Shown here in pieces: positions 8,594-18,706 of a stretch of DNA of 24,867 nt. The notes under the pieces are model-generated. The model saw nothing but the letters and a program-made list of their open reading frames with translations, had not been told where the DNA came from and searched no databases. A program made the position numbers and the translations under genes. The first letter of the stretch is position 1; each line of letters starts with the position of its first letter. Source of the DNA: Spirogloea muscicola (taxonomy: Eukaryota; Streptophyta; Zygnematophyceae; Spirogloeales; Spirogloeaceae); assembly GCA_009602725.1 (NCBI GenBank), contig WELB01000099.1:169462-194328 (forward strand), given 5' to 3'.

Positions 8594-11289
8594 CTACTTC
8601 AAGAAGGTTGTGGCTAACCAGAGGAATACATAGGAGATGAGGGAAGTAATCAGCTCAAGAGACCAATATCGGGGGAGAATGAATGGCGGCACAAGAGGGA
8701 CTATGATGGAGCCAAGCACCCACCCAACGAGAAGAGCACCCAGGCTGTTGGAGTAGAGGGGCATATTATGTCCAGATGCACAAGGAGACCCAGGTGTCAG
8801 ACAAAGCCTTACCAGCTTCAGACAGCTTGCAGACAACTCGGGCCCATGCACAACGCACCTTATGCACACTGCCAACCATGTTGCTCCAATCTAGTCCATG
8901 CACAAAGGCTTTTTGTCTCGCCACCACTATGTGTAATCATTGTATGCAACAGATACTGAGTTCACTTGCTAATTTGTGAAGGAGCGCATATGCACTGAGA
9001 GCAAAGCTTCTTTGGCGAGCAACACTAGGTCAACATACCCAAGCAAGAAAGCACGCCCCAAGCTCTTTATTCGCTCATTCAAAAAGTAGATGCACAGTCC
9101 CAGAGCAACTGCAACCTGTCCAAAGTAGCACAAGCATATGAGACCTGTCAGCAAGGAAGTCGTAAGTCCGACACTTTTGAGCTTGATATGGCAGAGCAAA
9201 GCCACAGTGAGTATGCCATGAGCAACCCTTACATTTACGCAAGCTTGAAACAACTACAGAAGACTGATGTAGCCAAAAAGAAGATGCCTAAAACTAGAGT
9301 TCTTGAGGATAAGAATTTCATGAAGCTCATGACAAGCCCTCACCTGGAATGCGGGGCCTCCCTCAGCGGAGTTGATAACGCTCCACGCTCCAATTGCAAG
9401 GAAGAGAGCTCCCCGCTGCGCAATGACAGCCGGCTTGGGGGACTCTATCCGGTTGGCCAGAGCCTGCACCCAAGCTGGCGACTCTCCCACCTTCTTCTTG
9501 AGGTTGGCCTGTCAGATCAAGACATGCTCAATCAAGTCACATAAGAGGATGGACGTCAAAGTATGCAGTTAGCTGCCCGCCCAGTCAATGATGCTCTCAG
9601 TGAAGATACAAACACACCGCCAGGTCTGGCGACGGAGTCCTTCCTATTCAAGAGCAGTGCAAGCCCAATGAAGCAAGGGACAACACAACACTCTGCAGAT
9701 AAGAGCAGCAGGTGACACACCTTCAGGTTGATCTTGGAGCCCTTGCGGAGCCGGAGCTTCTCCATGATGATGCGGTCGTGCGCACTTTCAATTGCCTCCT
9801 TGCTCTTCTCATGGCCTTTGTACTGCTCCACCAGATAATTTCTTGCATCCTGAATTTCCTCATTTGATGCATCACGGGACACGCCCAACCGCTTGTATGG
9901 GTCCCGGACACCCAACCTGGGGAAGACGGGAGCCGGGCCTGGCCACAGGCTCAGCGGACTGTCAGCTGAATATAAATGGCAGTGTGCAGGACACCCTACC
10001 CAATTAATCAGTTCATGATTTTACCACGTACTCTTGGTGCGAAGGGGGGCTGGCTATGGTGGCGACTTGATGCCTAAGGAAGACTTATTTGGCAGCAATT
10101 TTGCAGAGATTGTCGTGTGGATGAGGCTCATGCCAGGCAACGGCAATCAGCCAAGAAAAACGTTCGAGGACAATGGAGGGTTCTACATAACTTGGTTGCT
10201 TACACCACAACAAGCTTGGCAAGACGAGACAGACAGGGACAAAACGCTCATCCTTGAAGGTGGGGCTTGCAAATAGCTACGCTGGTCTCCGTTGATTCAG
10301 TGTCTTGGATTGTTAATGGTATCTTGGACTGTGGACAAAAACATACATTGAACATTTGCAAGTGGTGATAGATACCAGTGGGAAAGTCGGGCTCGTCCGC
10401 AGCTGTGCCCTCTCCTCCAAGGGATGCGTCCATGGCTTGAAGCGGCTGCATTGCCGCTGAGCGCCCATCTGACCACAGCTGCCGCCGGCGGCCCCTGCTG
10501 CACTTGAGCGGCGGCGCCCAGCTGCAGCACAAGCACAGTCCCTCAGGCAACAACAGCGAGATAGTAGCAAAATGGGCAAAGAAAGCACAAGGGTTTCTCT
10601 AGGGGTTTTCAAAAAGCATCCAATTCCTGTACGATTAAATACTTCATGCCCAATGAGCGGTAGCAGCAAGAGCTCGCGCGGGCGAGTAAACGCCAAAGGG
10701 TTTAGCCAAGCTCTTGACTCGATCATAAGTATCATAAACCTCGGCTCGATGAGCCTAAGCTGACCACTAGACTTGAGCCCCTGTCTCAAGCCAGCCTGCA
10801 GTCACACTGTTACCTCAGCCCCCTTAGCTTTATGCAGCCCCAATGGCCCCTGAAGCTTCATGTAATCCCAATGTTTGGACTAGCTATTTCCTGATCAGTG
10901 TATCGGCTTGACTTGGCCTCCCTTTCAGTTCATAAGCACCGCACGCCACCTCTCAAGGGGCCTCCAACACCGAATTCGATCGACAGAGTCAAAACTGACG
11001 GCGACGCACCCATGCTCGGCGCACGGCGATGACCGCGAGCGTGCCGCAGCGGTGGTGGCGCCGGCGCTCACCGTGGAGGGCGTCGCTGCGGCGCCGGCGC
11101 GGCCCTCGACAGAGCTCCGCGCGGAGTCGTCTCCGCCGCCGCCGTCGCCGCCGCGGCCGCCGCCGCCGCCGCTGCCGCCGCCGCGACATGCGACGTGAGA
11201 ACTGACTCCAAGGAGCGCGGCCAACGCCACGGCGCTGCGTCAGCAGGGGCGCTGCAGCTCGCGGCAGGCGGGCTGCTGCTCGCCCGCAT
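8594..11289 (-). CDS. CJD1: Chloroplast J-like domain membrane protein, CJD1 type (six exons)
   Basis: Exons on the minus strand are 11289-11072, 10521-10376, 9965-9721, 9508-9344, 9115-9039 and 8744-8594. They join in frame at every splice site (total 1002 nt, 333 aa, stop TAG). The first exon is Ser/Ala/Arg-rich without acidic runs and fits a plastid transit peptide; it includes a polyalanine tract coded by GCC/GCG repeats. An acidic linker follows, then the J-like domain (Asp-Pro-Tyr-Lys-Arg-Leu-Gly-Val-Ser, ending Lys-Ile-Asn-Leu-Lys), which lacks the HPD motif of true DnaJ. The C-terminal half has Gly-Ala-Trp-Ser-Val-Ile-Asn-Ser-Ala-Glu-Gly-Gly-Pro-Ala-Phe-Gln and three likely membrane segments, ending Phe-Leu-Lys like Arabidopsis CJD1. 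That protein is a plastid inner-envelope protein affecting fatty-acid composition of chloroplast lipids. The four 3' exons are firm; exons 1 and 2 rest on phase agreement and composition. Confidence 0.88.
11000..11190. repeat. GC-rich trinucleotide (GCC/GCG) tract over CJD1 exon 1
   Basis: Bases 11125-11190 are almost pure CCG/GCC triplets on the plus strand. Read on the minus strand in the CJD1 frame they give a run of alanines. Such tracts vary readily in length, so this part of the transit peptide may differ between alleles. Confidence 0.7.
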
Positions 11290-11521
11290 CGCGAGCCCGG
11301 TATCGGCGCCTGCGGCTGCTGGCTGCCAAGCCGTGGATCTCTGCCAGCTCTCGCTCGTCCATGACCGATGAGTCAGAGGGGCTGGTCATGACAGCTCCGC
11401 AGCGATCACGTCGATCAGACTCGGCAGAATCTTCAGCACGGACAATTGGATCAACGTCGTCATCCTTGTTGCTAGCCTCCCGAGCCCTGCCACACCCATT
11501 CATACAGCTTGAAGCCGGGAT
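11290..11521. promoter_or_regulatory. Candidate bidirectional promoter between CJD1 and COQ6
   Basis: The interval separates the inferred start codons of two divergent genes by 232 bp. It is GC-rich near CJD1 and more balanced near COQ6, and no TATA-type box is obvious on either strand. A plus-strand ATG at 11361 opens a frame reaching the COQ6 exon 1 donor, but its phase does not fit the next exons, so it would be an upstream ORF overlapping the COQ6 start if transcribed. The regulatory role is inferred from layout alone. Confidence 0.5.
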
Positions 11522-14500
11522 ATGGCGGCCACAGGTTTCCTTCGGTGAGTCAAGCCTTCTGTTGCGCAAACGTGGCAGATAGCTGATAGTATCTTATCAA
11601 AACCAGGATATCTCTAGCTCCAGGGTGCAAGTACTGCAAGATCCTATGCCTTCATCTTTGTCGCTCAACATGGCCATAACTGGCCATGAATGAAGCTCAT
11701 CCGGACAAAGTTCTCGACTAATGCGGCCTCAGTCATTGCAGAATTTTGACACGCGTCTACTCAGCTCAAGTGGCGGTGAAAAGGATGGCAGTACCTTACT
11801 CTGCCTGCGTTAAGCAGCCTCATTGTCAGGTTGCACAAGAACAAGCTGTCTGCAGCTTGAGTACGATAAGTCCGCTGATGTGCACTGTCGAAGCTTCTAA
11901 GTCCATGCACAGGCTTCTATTTCTCAAGTCACTAAATTGCAGTGTGTGCTGCCAGCATGGCATGCTGCAAGTGGCGTGCTCTGGCAAGTCATACTCTGGA
12001 GACTTTTCCAACTGTGTAGCAGCCTGACCTGCAACGAGCGGGGAGGGATTGTATAAGGTGTTCATTTCACATCCTTCTGGCCAGCTGCATTGATGACATC
12101 CTAATGCTTTGCAGGCCACCTTCACGCGGTCCTTATGTCAAGCAGCCAGTGCAGACAGAGACCAGTATGATGTAGTGGTTGTAGGAGGTGGCATGGTCGG
12201 CGCTGCATTTGCTTGTGGCTTAGGTAAAGTACAGAATGCTGCTCGCTTTAGTATATGCCTTGATGCCTGCAACAAGGTAGATAAGAATGCTGGGTACTCA
12301 GGTCCAAAGGAACAATGGCATATACGTAGTTGGTGGCTCACCTATTATAGCATAGTTTTGGCCCCCTGTCTCTCATTCCTCTTACAGTCGATGCCTCCTG
12401 CCATTGCTGTCAAGCAAGGACAATATACTCTTTCCAAGCGATACTTGAACATCACTTCCTGCTTACTTACAAGACTGCTCTGCAGCAGGGGTTTACCATC
12501 CACCGTCAAGTATGAGCTGAGTTGCGACACTTCTGTTGAATATATTTGTTTGCAGCCACATCATCTATGACCAAGGAGCTGCGGACCACAATAGTGGACA
12601 CACAAGAGCTCAGCAAGATAAAACTCACTGATCCAGAGCTGAACTCCATTCCTGATCCAAGGACTGTTGCAATCAGTCCATCAACCATAAATTTCCTAAA
12701 AGGCAGGACAAGCTTGTCCCAGTGTTGCACATGATCTAGTATACTGGGTTCAAGTGCCACAGGATGAGCAGCTCGCAATCTGGCGCTGCCAATACTTCTC
12801 GAATACTCATCATTCCCTCCTGCAATGACTGTGCCTATAGCATGCGGTTCATGGAAAGCTATCACAGAACGTCGTCATGCTTCATTCGACACCATGCAGG
12901 TAGGCAGCTCAAGCATTAATTCTATCTTGGCGTTTCTGTTGCCAGTAGGATCAGACAGATATTCTGGAACTCACTTGACCTGATCAAGAACCCGGGCCTC
13001 CACGAATCCTCACTCTGCTTGGTTCACAGAAACTGACTGATCATCTACATGGGAGCTCAGCTTATACGTAGGCTTGTCCCAGTAATTTCTTGAAGCATCA
13101 CGTCCAGGTCAACCTTATAGTGGTAATTGATATCTCATGTCAGTATGACAAGTTTCTACAGGTGTGGGATTATGCTGGTCAGGGATATGTGCGATATCAC
13201 GCATCAGATGTGGGCCAACCTCGGCTCGGGTATGCGCTTCATTCAATATAGCAAAAGCCAGGGGTTGAAGTCAGCATCAATTGCAACAAATGACTCTGCT
13301 CAAATTCTGCTTGTGCTTCCGTTCTCATATTTCTTCCTTCGTGACTCGCGCAGGCTGATCACACATTCATCATTCATACTCAAAACCTGTCCTTCACAGG
13401 TGAAGCAAGTCACATAGTACCTGTGTGGCTTAATGTGCAGGTATTTGGTGGAGAATAGGGTGCTCCTTTCAGCTCTTCATGACAGACTGCAGGTCCGATT
13501 TACTTTGCCACCGAGGCTTTCACATGCTGTCTGCTGTTGTCCATTGCAGGCAATCATCTGTTCCAAGCCTCCTAGTTCTTTTGACTGCATCTCACAAGCA
13601 GCCCACACAAGCGCGCATGCAAATGTTTCCTAATACAAGTCTGTGACATGTTCTGATCTTGCTCACAGAATGTGGCTTCAATTGATCTGATCTGCCCTGA
13701 TAGTGTCGAGAATATTGAGTGGCCTGCTACAAGCTCCACCAGCCAATACAGGCCAACTCATGTTCCACCTCCAAGCAGCAGTGTGGGATTCACTGTGGAC
13801 TCTGAAGATTGGGCTCTCTTGAGGCTTGGCAGTGGTAGACAGCTTCGAGCAAGGCTAGTGGTAAGCCTGGCCACTTGAGTAACTGCAGGGGCTGGTTACT
13901 AGTGCCGCACATCTGTCCGTTTCTGAAAAGCATTCCTACTTGTGCACTCAAGTTTGTGGTGCTAGTGACGATCCTTGGAAAATGCACTGGCTTGAATGCT
14001 GCTTTGCTAGACGTTCCTGTCATGAGCAGGTCGGGGCCGACGGTGGGAGATCAAAGGTTCGTCAACTGGCAAACTTGAAGACCACTGGTTGGGAGTATGA
14101 CCAGCGAGCAGTTATCTCCACTGTTGAGGTTGACAGACCACATGCCACTGCATGGCAAAGGTTCCTCCCTACAGGGCCAATTGCACTCCTGCCACTAGGC
14201 AACAACTTTTCCAATATCGTTTGGTCTACAACTGCAGAGATGGCCAAGCAACTGCAAGAGGCAAATGAAACCCAATTTGCAGAAGCCGTCAACAATGCTT
14301 TAGTTCATGATCACGCTCCACTCCCCTCAACTAGTACAGATGACCCGATTCAAAGGTTGCTGCGCGCAGCCTCCTTCTCGGCTAGCGGTGATGAGTTTCA
14401 AGTACCTCCTAGGGTGACAGGAAGCTTCAGCCCGAGGATGTCTTTCCCGCTCATTCTCAACCATGCAGCAACATATGTCCAGCCAAGATTAGCCCTCATA

Positions 14501-15037
14501 GGGGATGCCGCCCACACAGTACATCCTTTAGCTGGGCAAGGTGTAAATCTAGGATTTGGAGATGCATCTCAGTTGGTCAAGAGTCTGTGCAAGGCGTGTG
14601 AGAATGGTGGTGATATTGGAGAGGTATGTCAATTTGTTCCTCACTATCTTCCATAGCCTATTCTAGTCTATTGTGCCATTCTCCTTCAAGTTCATGCCTC
14701 GAAAACAAGATGAAACTGTCTAGTTCAGCAGTTTTCTGGCAAATAAGACCGATGCAGCAGATCAAGGTCAACAAGTGCTTGATTGCAGGACACACGCTTA
14801 AATTACTGATTCTATTGTGACTCGTGGCCTGCTGTTTTCCAGCCAAGTGTTCTGGCACAGTACGACTTTGAGAGAAGGAGGGCCAATGTTGCAATGATGG
14901 CTGCTCTTGATGGTCTCCACCGAGTGTTTAAGGTGCAGTGGGGCCCCTTCAGTGTAGCTCGAAATCTGGGTTTGGCAGCGGTTCAATTCAGTGGACCTCT
15001 GAAAAGGCAATTCATGAGAGTCGCGATGGGGATGTAA
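11522..15037 (+). CDS. COQ6: Ubiquinone biosynthesis flavin monooxygenase COQ6 (ten exons)
   Basis: Exons are 11522-11544, 11742-11769, 12115-12223, 12556-12702, 12841-12899, 13162-13229, 13441-13492, 13669-13860, 14030-14623 and 14843-15037. All phases agree and the sum is 1467 nt (488 aa, TAA stop); human COQ6 is 468 aa. The N-terminus, with Arg and no acidic residues over about 35 residues, fits a mitochondrial presequence. Family marks are the FAD-binding Val-Val-Gly-Gly-Gly-Met-Val-Gly-Ala-Ala (exon 3), the Asp-Pro-Arg-Thr-Val-Ala-Ile-Ser segment, Trp-Asp-Tyr-Ala-Gly-Gln-Gly-Tyr, the DG motif Gly-Ala-Asp-Gly-Gly-Arg-Ser, Trp-Gln-Arg-Phe-Leu-Pro-Thr-Gly-Pro-Ile-Ala, and the GD motif Gly-Asp-Ala-Ala-His-Thr-Val-His-Pro-Leu-Ala-Gly-Gln-Gly. 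COQ6 performs C5 hydroxylation of the quinone ring on the matrix side of the inner membrane within the CoQ synthome. Intron 4 (12703-12840) starts with GC rather than GT. The first two exons are short and less certain. Confidence 0.92.
12703..12840 (+). other. GC-AG intron of COQ6
   Basis: The exon ends AAAAG and the intron begins GCAGGA; the acceptor is CTATAG. No GT lies at a position that would keep the frame into the well-conserved next exon (Gly-Ser-Trp and Arg-Arg-His-Ala-Ser-Phe-Asp). GC donors are a known minor class in eukaryotes. Confidence 0.75.
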
Positions 15038-15174
15038 CAGTTGGTGTACTTCACCTCCGCCTTTGCAGCAGCTGAATAGGAAAAGCGATTGCTAATAGCT
15101 TGCTAGGTCGTACGTAGATTTGCTCCTTGATCTAGGAGGCAGTCTGACATGATTTTGTCAATGCTTCCCCTTAG

Positions 15175-15715
15175 CCAAGGCTGCAGCTTATCTTGAATTG
15201 CAAAACAAGTCATACCTCTTACTTACCTACTCCTTACCTCTTCTATTGAGGCCTTTGTGCTGAAAGGAGCACTCATCGTTGCTAACTTGCACTCTTTGCA
15301 AAGAGTCCTCCTCGTTGAAGAAGGTCGGGTTCACTTTGCAAAGACTTCATTGGTTCATTGCTGTAGAGCCTCATGGTTGCAACATGTTTACCCACTCGTT
15401 TGACCACAGCTTCGTGCCCACGAATCAGCTCAGGCAGATATGTATAGGAGGAGCAACAATCTTGCTGCATCAGTGAAGAGGAGACAGCTTGATGACAGGA
15501 TGGAGGCAATTGATTGCCTCCATTTCGTATAGCAGGCAACAGGTCAGTTTTTGCAGATTGCGAAGACAAACACCACTGATCACAAATTCATCATTGAAAA
15601 TACTCCTGACGATCTTGCAAAGCTGTTGCTATGGCCCACCCTGCACGATGGCCGAGTTCATTCACGATGGTCAGTGGCTGGTGCAGAGTGCAGCCTGTAT
15701 CAGGCAATAGCATGA
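15175..15715 (+). CDS. Possible small gene of unknown function (four exon candidates)
   Basis: Four short open blocks with plausible splice sites fit one frame: 15175-15208, 15304-15323, 15474-15526 and 15557-15715. The joined product would contain Lys-Ala-Ala-Ala-Tyr-Leu-Glu-Leu-Gln-Asn-Lys, a charged helix with Lys-Arg-Arg-Gln-Leu-Asp-Asp-Arg-Met-Glu-Ala-Ile-Asp, and an ending with Asp-His-Lys-Phe-Ile-Ile-Glu-Asn-Thr-Pro-Asp-Asp-Leu, closed by TGA at 15713. Phases are 2-2, 1-1, 2-0 and 0-stop, which agree. The pattern looks like a coiled-coil-forming protein, but I do not recognise a family. No start codon was found in the 137 bp after the COQ6 stop, so the 5' end is missing or the model is wrong. 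Chance agreement of short exons is a real risk. Confidence 0.3.
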
Positions 15716-16150
15716 CCAGTCAGCCCCGCTGGTATCCGAGTTGTAGCAATTACGTGTCAGAAGTCAACCTTGACCAGAGACCTCGCGGGCAGCACAATTG
15801 GATTGTCACTATAGCCAGCTTCACGGCCTACGACAAGTCTGCGTCATTTGCAAGCAGTGCTGAATCAAGGCCTACGAGCAGGCCCGATTTGAGTGGGCCA
15901 CCAGGGCCACCAGTGACTTCGATAAGGCCGTTGCCAGCACTGAGCCTGGATGGCCGGCAGCTAAGGCGGCCAAGCACTGCCCAGAGAAGTGACGAAGACC
16001 CAGCCAATCTATATACCTTGCACATTCCTTTTTGACTAACTTCCCACAGCAATTGCCTTACATTCTTTGGCCAGTGGTCACTGTGCTAACATGGTAAGGA
16101 TTACAAATGATGTACAAGAACAATGACATGCTGCTATTGTAACAAGATGC
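15716..16150. other. Open but unassigned stretch
   Basis: A plus-strand frame stays open from about 15721 to 16035 and includes a Gly-Pro-Pro-Gly-Pro-Pro patch; another plus frame near 15868-15990 reads Tyr-Glu-Gln-Ala-Arg-Phe-Glu-Trp and could be a last exon. Neither has a clear family match, so I make no gene call. Confidence 0.3.
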
Positions 16151-16203
16151 TCTTATTTTGCTTGGTCCGTCAACTTGTTGGACCCAGAAGCTTGTTAATG
16201 AGA

Positions 16204-16372
16204 AATATATCGATAGAATTGAACACCAAGTAAATTTGGCAAGAGATGCTTCCGAACATGTAATAAAGAAGTGCTGCCCTTCAAGAATTATATCTAAGAA
16301 AGTTGTCGACAGAATCGAACACCTTAGCAAAAGATGCTTCGGAATATGTAATAAAGAAGTACTGCAAAAGCC
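16204..16372. repeat. Diverged tandem duplication, two units of about 75 bp
   Basis: AGATGCTTCCGAACATGTAA at 16244-16263 recurs as AGATGCTTCGGAATATGTAA at 16332-16351, each followed by TAAAGAAGT, and each preceded by ATAGAATTGAACACC or ACAGAATCGAACACC. The unit length is roughly 90-100 bp. Part of the frame is open through both units, but nothing in it is recognisable. Confidence 0.75.
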
Positions 16373-16399
16373 CGGTATTTTCAAGTACTATCCACATAA

Positions 16400-17060
16400 A
16401 CTCTTCCTAATACTACTTACCGGTCCGATTGTTTGAACACCTATATAGACACAACAGTGTGGAATCAGAATCATCCTATACAGTAATATAGATACACCTG
16501 GTGCAATTTACCACCGACGTGGCATATATTTATTAATGTGAAGAACACCGTCAACTTGTACCTTGTATTGTGCAAAGATGGCCTCTCTGGATAGCATTGT
16601 TGTGTCTTACATCACAAGGAGCACTCTGTACTGCATTTGTAAGAATACCAGCGTGTTGTCTAATAACTGAGGGCGATGGCTGTGGTTGACCAGCCCAGAA
16701 AAAGATCGAGGAAAGTTTGAAGGGGCCAGAAAAGCGCTGAAGCGCACAGCGACCATGCTTACAGGTCTACAGGACATGACCGATTATTCTTTAGAATATC
16801 CGTTTCTCTGTGAACCACGCAAAATTTACGGCACGATACTCACAAAACAATGATCTCAGCACAAGTCTCAGTGTGTTATTCTTGTTAACAACTAATATCT
16901 TGTCCCTGATATAGGTATAACACTCTTGCATAATCTGCTCATCAAGCATTATCAAGCATTATATCAGAGAAACTTGTGCCTAAAAAGTCCTCTAGTTCTG
17001 CGTATGTCTCCTTGTAAAACAAGTCGACATCGAGTGTCCATAGTGCTCTATTGGACGGCA
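16400..17060. other. AT-rich spacer, no gene seen
   Basis: Contains one hairpin repeat (16678-16695) and otherwise AT-rich sequence with stops in all frames. A direct repeat ATCAAGCATTAT occurs twice near 16945. Confidence 0.5.
16678..16695 (-). repeat. Hairpin repeat copy with family flanks
   Basis: Minus strand reads GGCTGGTCAACCACAGCC, preceded in sense by TGGCCCCTTCAAACTTTCC and TTTTTCTGG, and followed by ATCGCCCTC. It is one of the best full-unit copies and resembles the 19344 copy most closely. Confidence 0.75.
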
Positions 17061-17148
17061 TAGCCTTTTGCTCTTGGCTCTGATAACTAATGCACTGCAA
17101 ATTGAGGGATTACAGCACTCTTACGCACACTTATGGGCCGAAAACAAT

Positions 17149-17908
17149 ATGGGCTTCGTTCTGGCCACTCTTCTATGCAGTTTTGTCGCACCCTCTCTAG
17201 CTGATTATGAATGGACAGGAGACTTGGTACCGTATTCTAACACTCAATACACAGGCAACTCTGATGTAACATTTGGATGTGAGCTTTTCAGAAGAAACAA
17301 CACTTTTACCGAGACACTGGTCTTTGCTCTTGGCAATCCGACAACTACAGCAGCAACATGCTTTAAAGGGATCAGATAACAGATTTTAAGTGTGTGACAT
17401 AATATGATATCTCAAATAGCAACACCCTGTTGGTACGGAGTTCAACTCTATGCAGTTGACTCCCAGTGGAGCACGGGTTGTGGGTACATCGGTCTGACGA
17501 GTATCGCAACATCGAGTGGCTTTGGCATGGTTGCTACGTGTTGTAACATGGCAGTGACTGGAGCAGTCGGCCCACCAGGGCCACCGGGATCACGAGGGCC
17601 ATCTGGTATAAGTGGTACGATTGGGCCACCAGGGCCACCGGGATCACGAGGGCCATCTGGTATGGATGGTACGATTGGGCCACCTGAACGTGCACCTCAA
17701 GGACCTAATCAAGTACCTTGCCACAAATGGATTGTACACTCATTTTGTACAAATTCAGAGTAACGGGAACCAGAATGGGGCTGTCGCTGTTTTCTGTATG
17801 AATAACAATGCGTATGCTATTGGAGGTGGTTGCAATGTAGACGGTGACGGGTCATTATATTATAATCAGCTGAACTATGACGAGGTCAGATCTGGTTGGT
17901 CATGTTGA
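17149..17908 (+). pseudogene. Collagen-like secreted protein gene, apparently interrupted
   Basis: The start ATG at 17149 gives a clear signal peptide (Met-Gly-Phe-Val-Leu-Ala-Thr-Leu-Leu, cleavage near Ser-Leu-Ala). A globular part with paired cysteines follows and meets TAA at 17377 and TGA soon after in the same frame, then the frame is open again from 17404 (Cys-Trp-Tyr-Gly-Val, Cys-Cys-Asn). Next is a Gly-X-Y stretch of about 40 residues built from two 54-bp repeats (17566-17673), then a Cys-rich end, Gly-Gly-Gly-Cys-Asn-Val-Asp-Gly-Asp-Gly, to TGA at 17906. The last step needs a frame change; a 46-nt GT-AG intron at 17713-17758 would do it in phase 0. Two in-frame stops near 17380 have no obvious splice escape, so I call it broken, though a mis-seen intron is possible. 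Secreted collagen-like proteins are found in algae, bacteria and large DNA viruses; origin undetermined. Confidence 0.5.
17566..17673 (+). repeat. Two tandem 54-bp collagen-coding repeats
   Basis: Each unit codes 18 residues (six Gly-X-Y triplets), with a third partial unit starting ATTGGGCCACC at 17674. The two units differ at the first two codons (GTCGGC versus ATTGGG) and at ATAAGT versus ATGGAT, so they are young duplicates. Confidence 0.85.
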
Positions 17909-18483
17909 ATATCTAATTCAATACCCAACACAGGACAGAACTTGGTCATAACAATTATATGTTGCAATGCATTTTGAGCATATTATTAACATGGCCTCCT
18001 TGCTATACTTAGCGCTCGTACTTGCAGCCTTCTTTGACCAGTATCCCATCGTGGTAATGCTTACCATTATGTGTGTGCTTTGAGCCAATTAATTTCTTAA
18101 AAATAGCACTTAGGATATTGTGGCATCATATTGTGGCCTCAATCCTTAGACCATAAAGAGTCTGCATTGACAGGAACATTTATACCTAAGTCAGCCTGGA
18201 TCATCTTTTAAATCTCTACCAATACCGTTCAGGCTCGTAAATGATGAAGTCATGGTCTTGCAACTGGAAGCACATGAGACTTAACACTATACGGATGACA
18301 AAGCTTACAAGAGCTTAAGATCCAATCTTGTAGTGCTCTACAAAAATATTAAATAAGAGTTCACAGAAGGAGCTTATCGGTAAAAGGATACATAAAAACA
18401 ACAAAAGACATAATCTTAGATTCAATGAATTGAAGATAAGTATCAATGCAAGAAAATATCTATTCAATTTATTGAAAAACATA
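17909..18483. other. AT-rich spacer, no gene seen
   Basis: Stops are frequent in all frames. No motif, RNA gene or repeat was recognised here. Confidence 0.5.
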
Positions 18484-18699
18484 CTAATATAAGTCTTCTT
18501 CAGGAAGGATAACATCAGGTGTCAGTTTTACAAATTGATTGGCTGCCAGAGACGTTAGGCCGTAAATGTACGGCGTGCTCCAGTAGATAGCACTGCCCAA
18601 CGTGCAATCTTGGTGAGATCCTGCACGGGAGTGGTCCACGGTAGGCTGCTCGTAGACCCTTAGGGCAAGGAGCTGAACATTGTCGGGATCAGCCGTCAT
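18484..18699 (-). CDS. Unidentified open frame, possible C-terminal exon
   Basis: The minus-strand frame extends upstream of its first ATG to about 18730 and ends in Leu-Pro-Glu-Glu-Asp-Leu-Tyr-stop. It has balanced composition, with Tyr-Ile-Tyr-Gly-Leu-Thr-Ser-Leu-Ala-Ala-Asn-Gln near the end. DNA of 18628-18668 is a partial copy of the start of the neighbouring inverted repeat (GGTCCACGGTAGGCTGCTCG against GGTCTACGGTAGGATGCTCG). I do not recognise a family. It could be the tail of the gene whose other part is read from the left arm at 18707-18976, offset by a frameshift. Confidence 0.35.
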   Translation of the reverse strand: MTADPDNVQLLALRVYEQPTVDHSRAGSHQDCTLGSAIYWSTPYIYGLTSLAANQFVKLTPDVILPEEDLY

Positions 18700-18706
18700 G
18701 ATGTGC

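Noticed and set aside
9188-9544. Plus-strand open frame of 118 codons
   Set aside because: It is antisense to CJD1 exons 4 and 5 and lacks motifs.
10908-11198. Plus-strand Pro-rich frame over the GC triplet tract
   Set aside because: The minus-strand reading of the same tract fits exon 1 of CJD1 in phase with five further exons; the Pro-rich frame is its shadow.
11361-11582. Plus-strand frame with ATG as an alternative COQ6 start
   Set aside because: Its phase at the 11545 donor does not match the exon at 11742, and the product is acidic rather than presequence-like. ATG 11522 fits both phase and composition.
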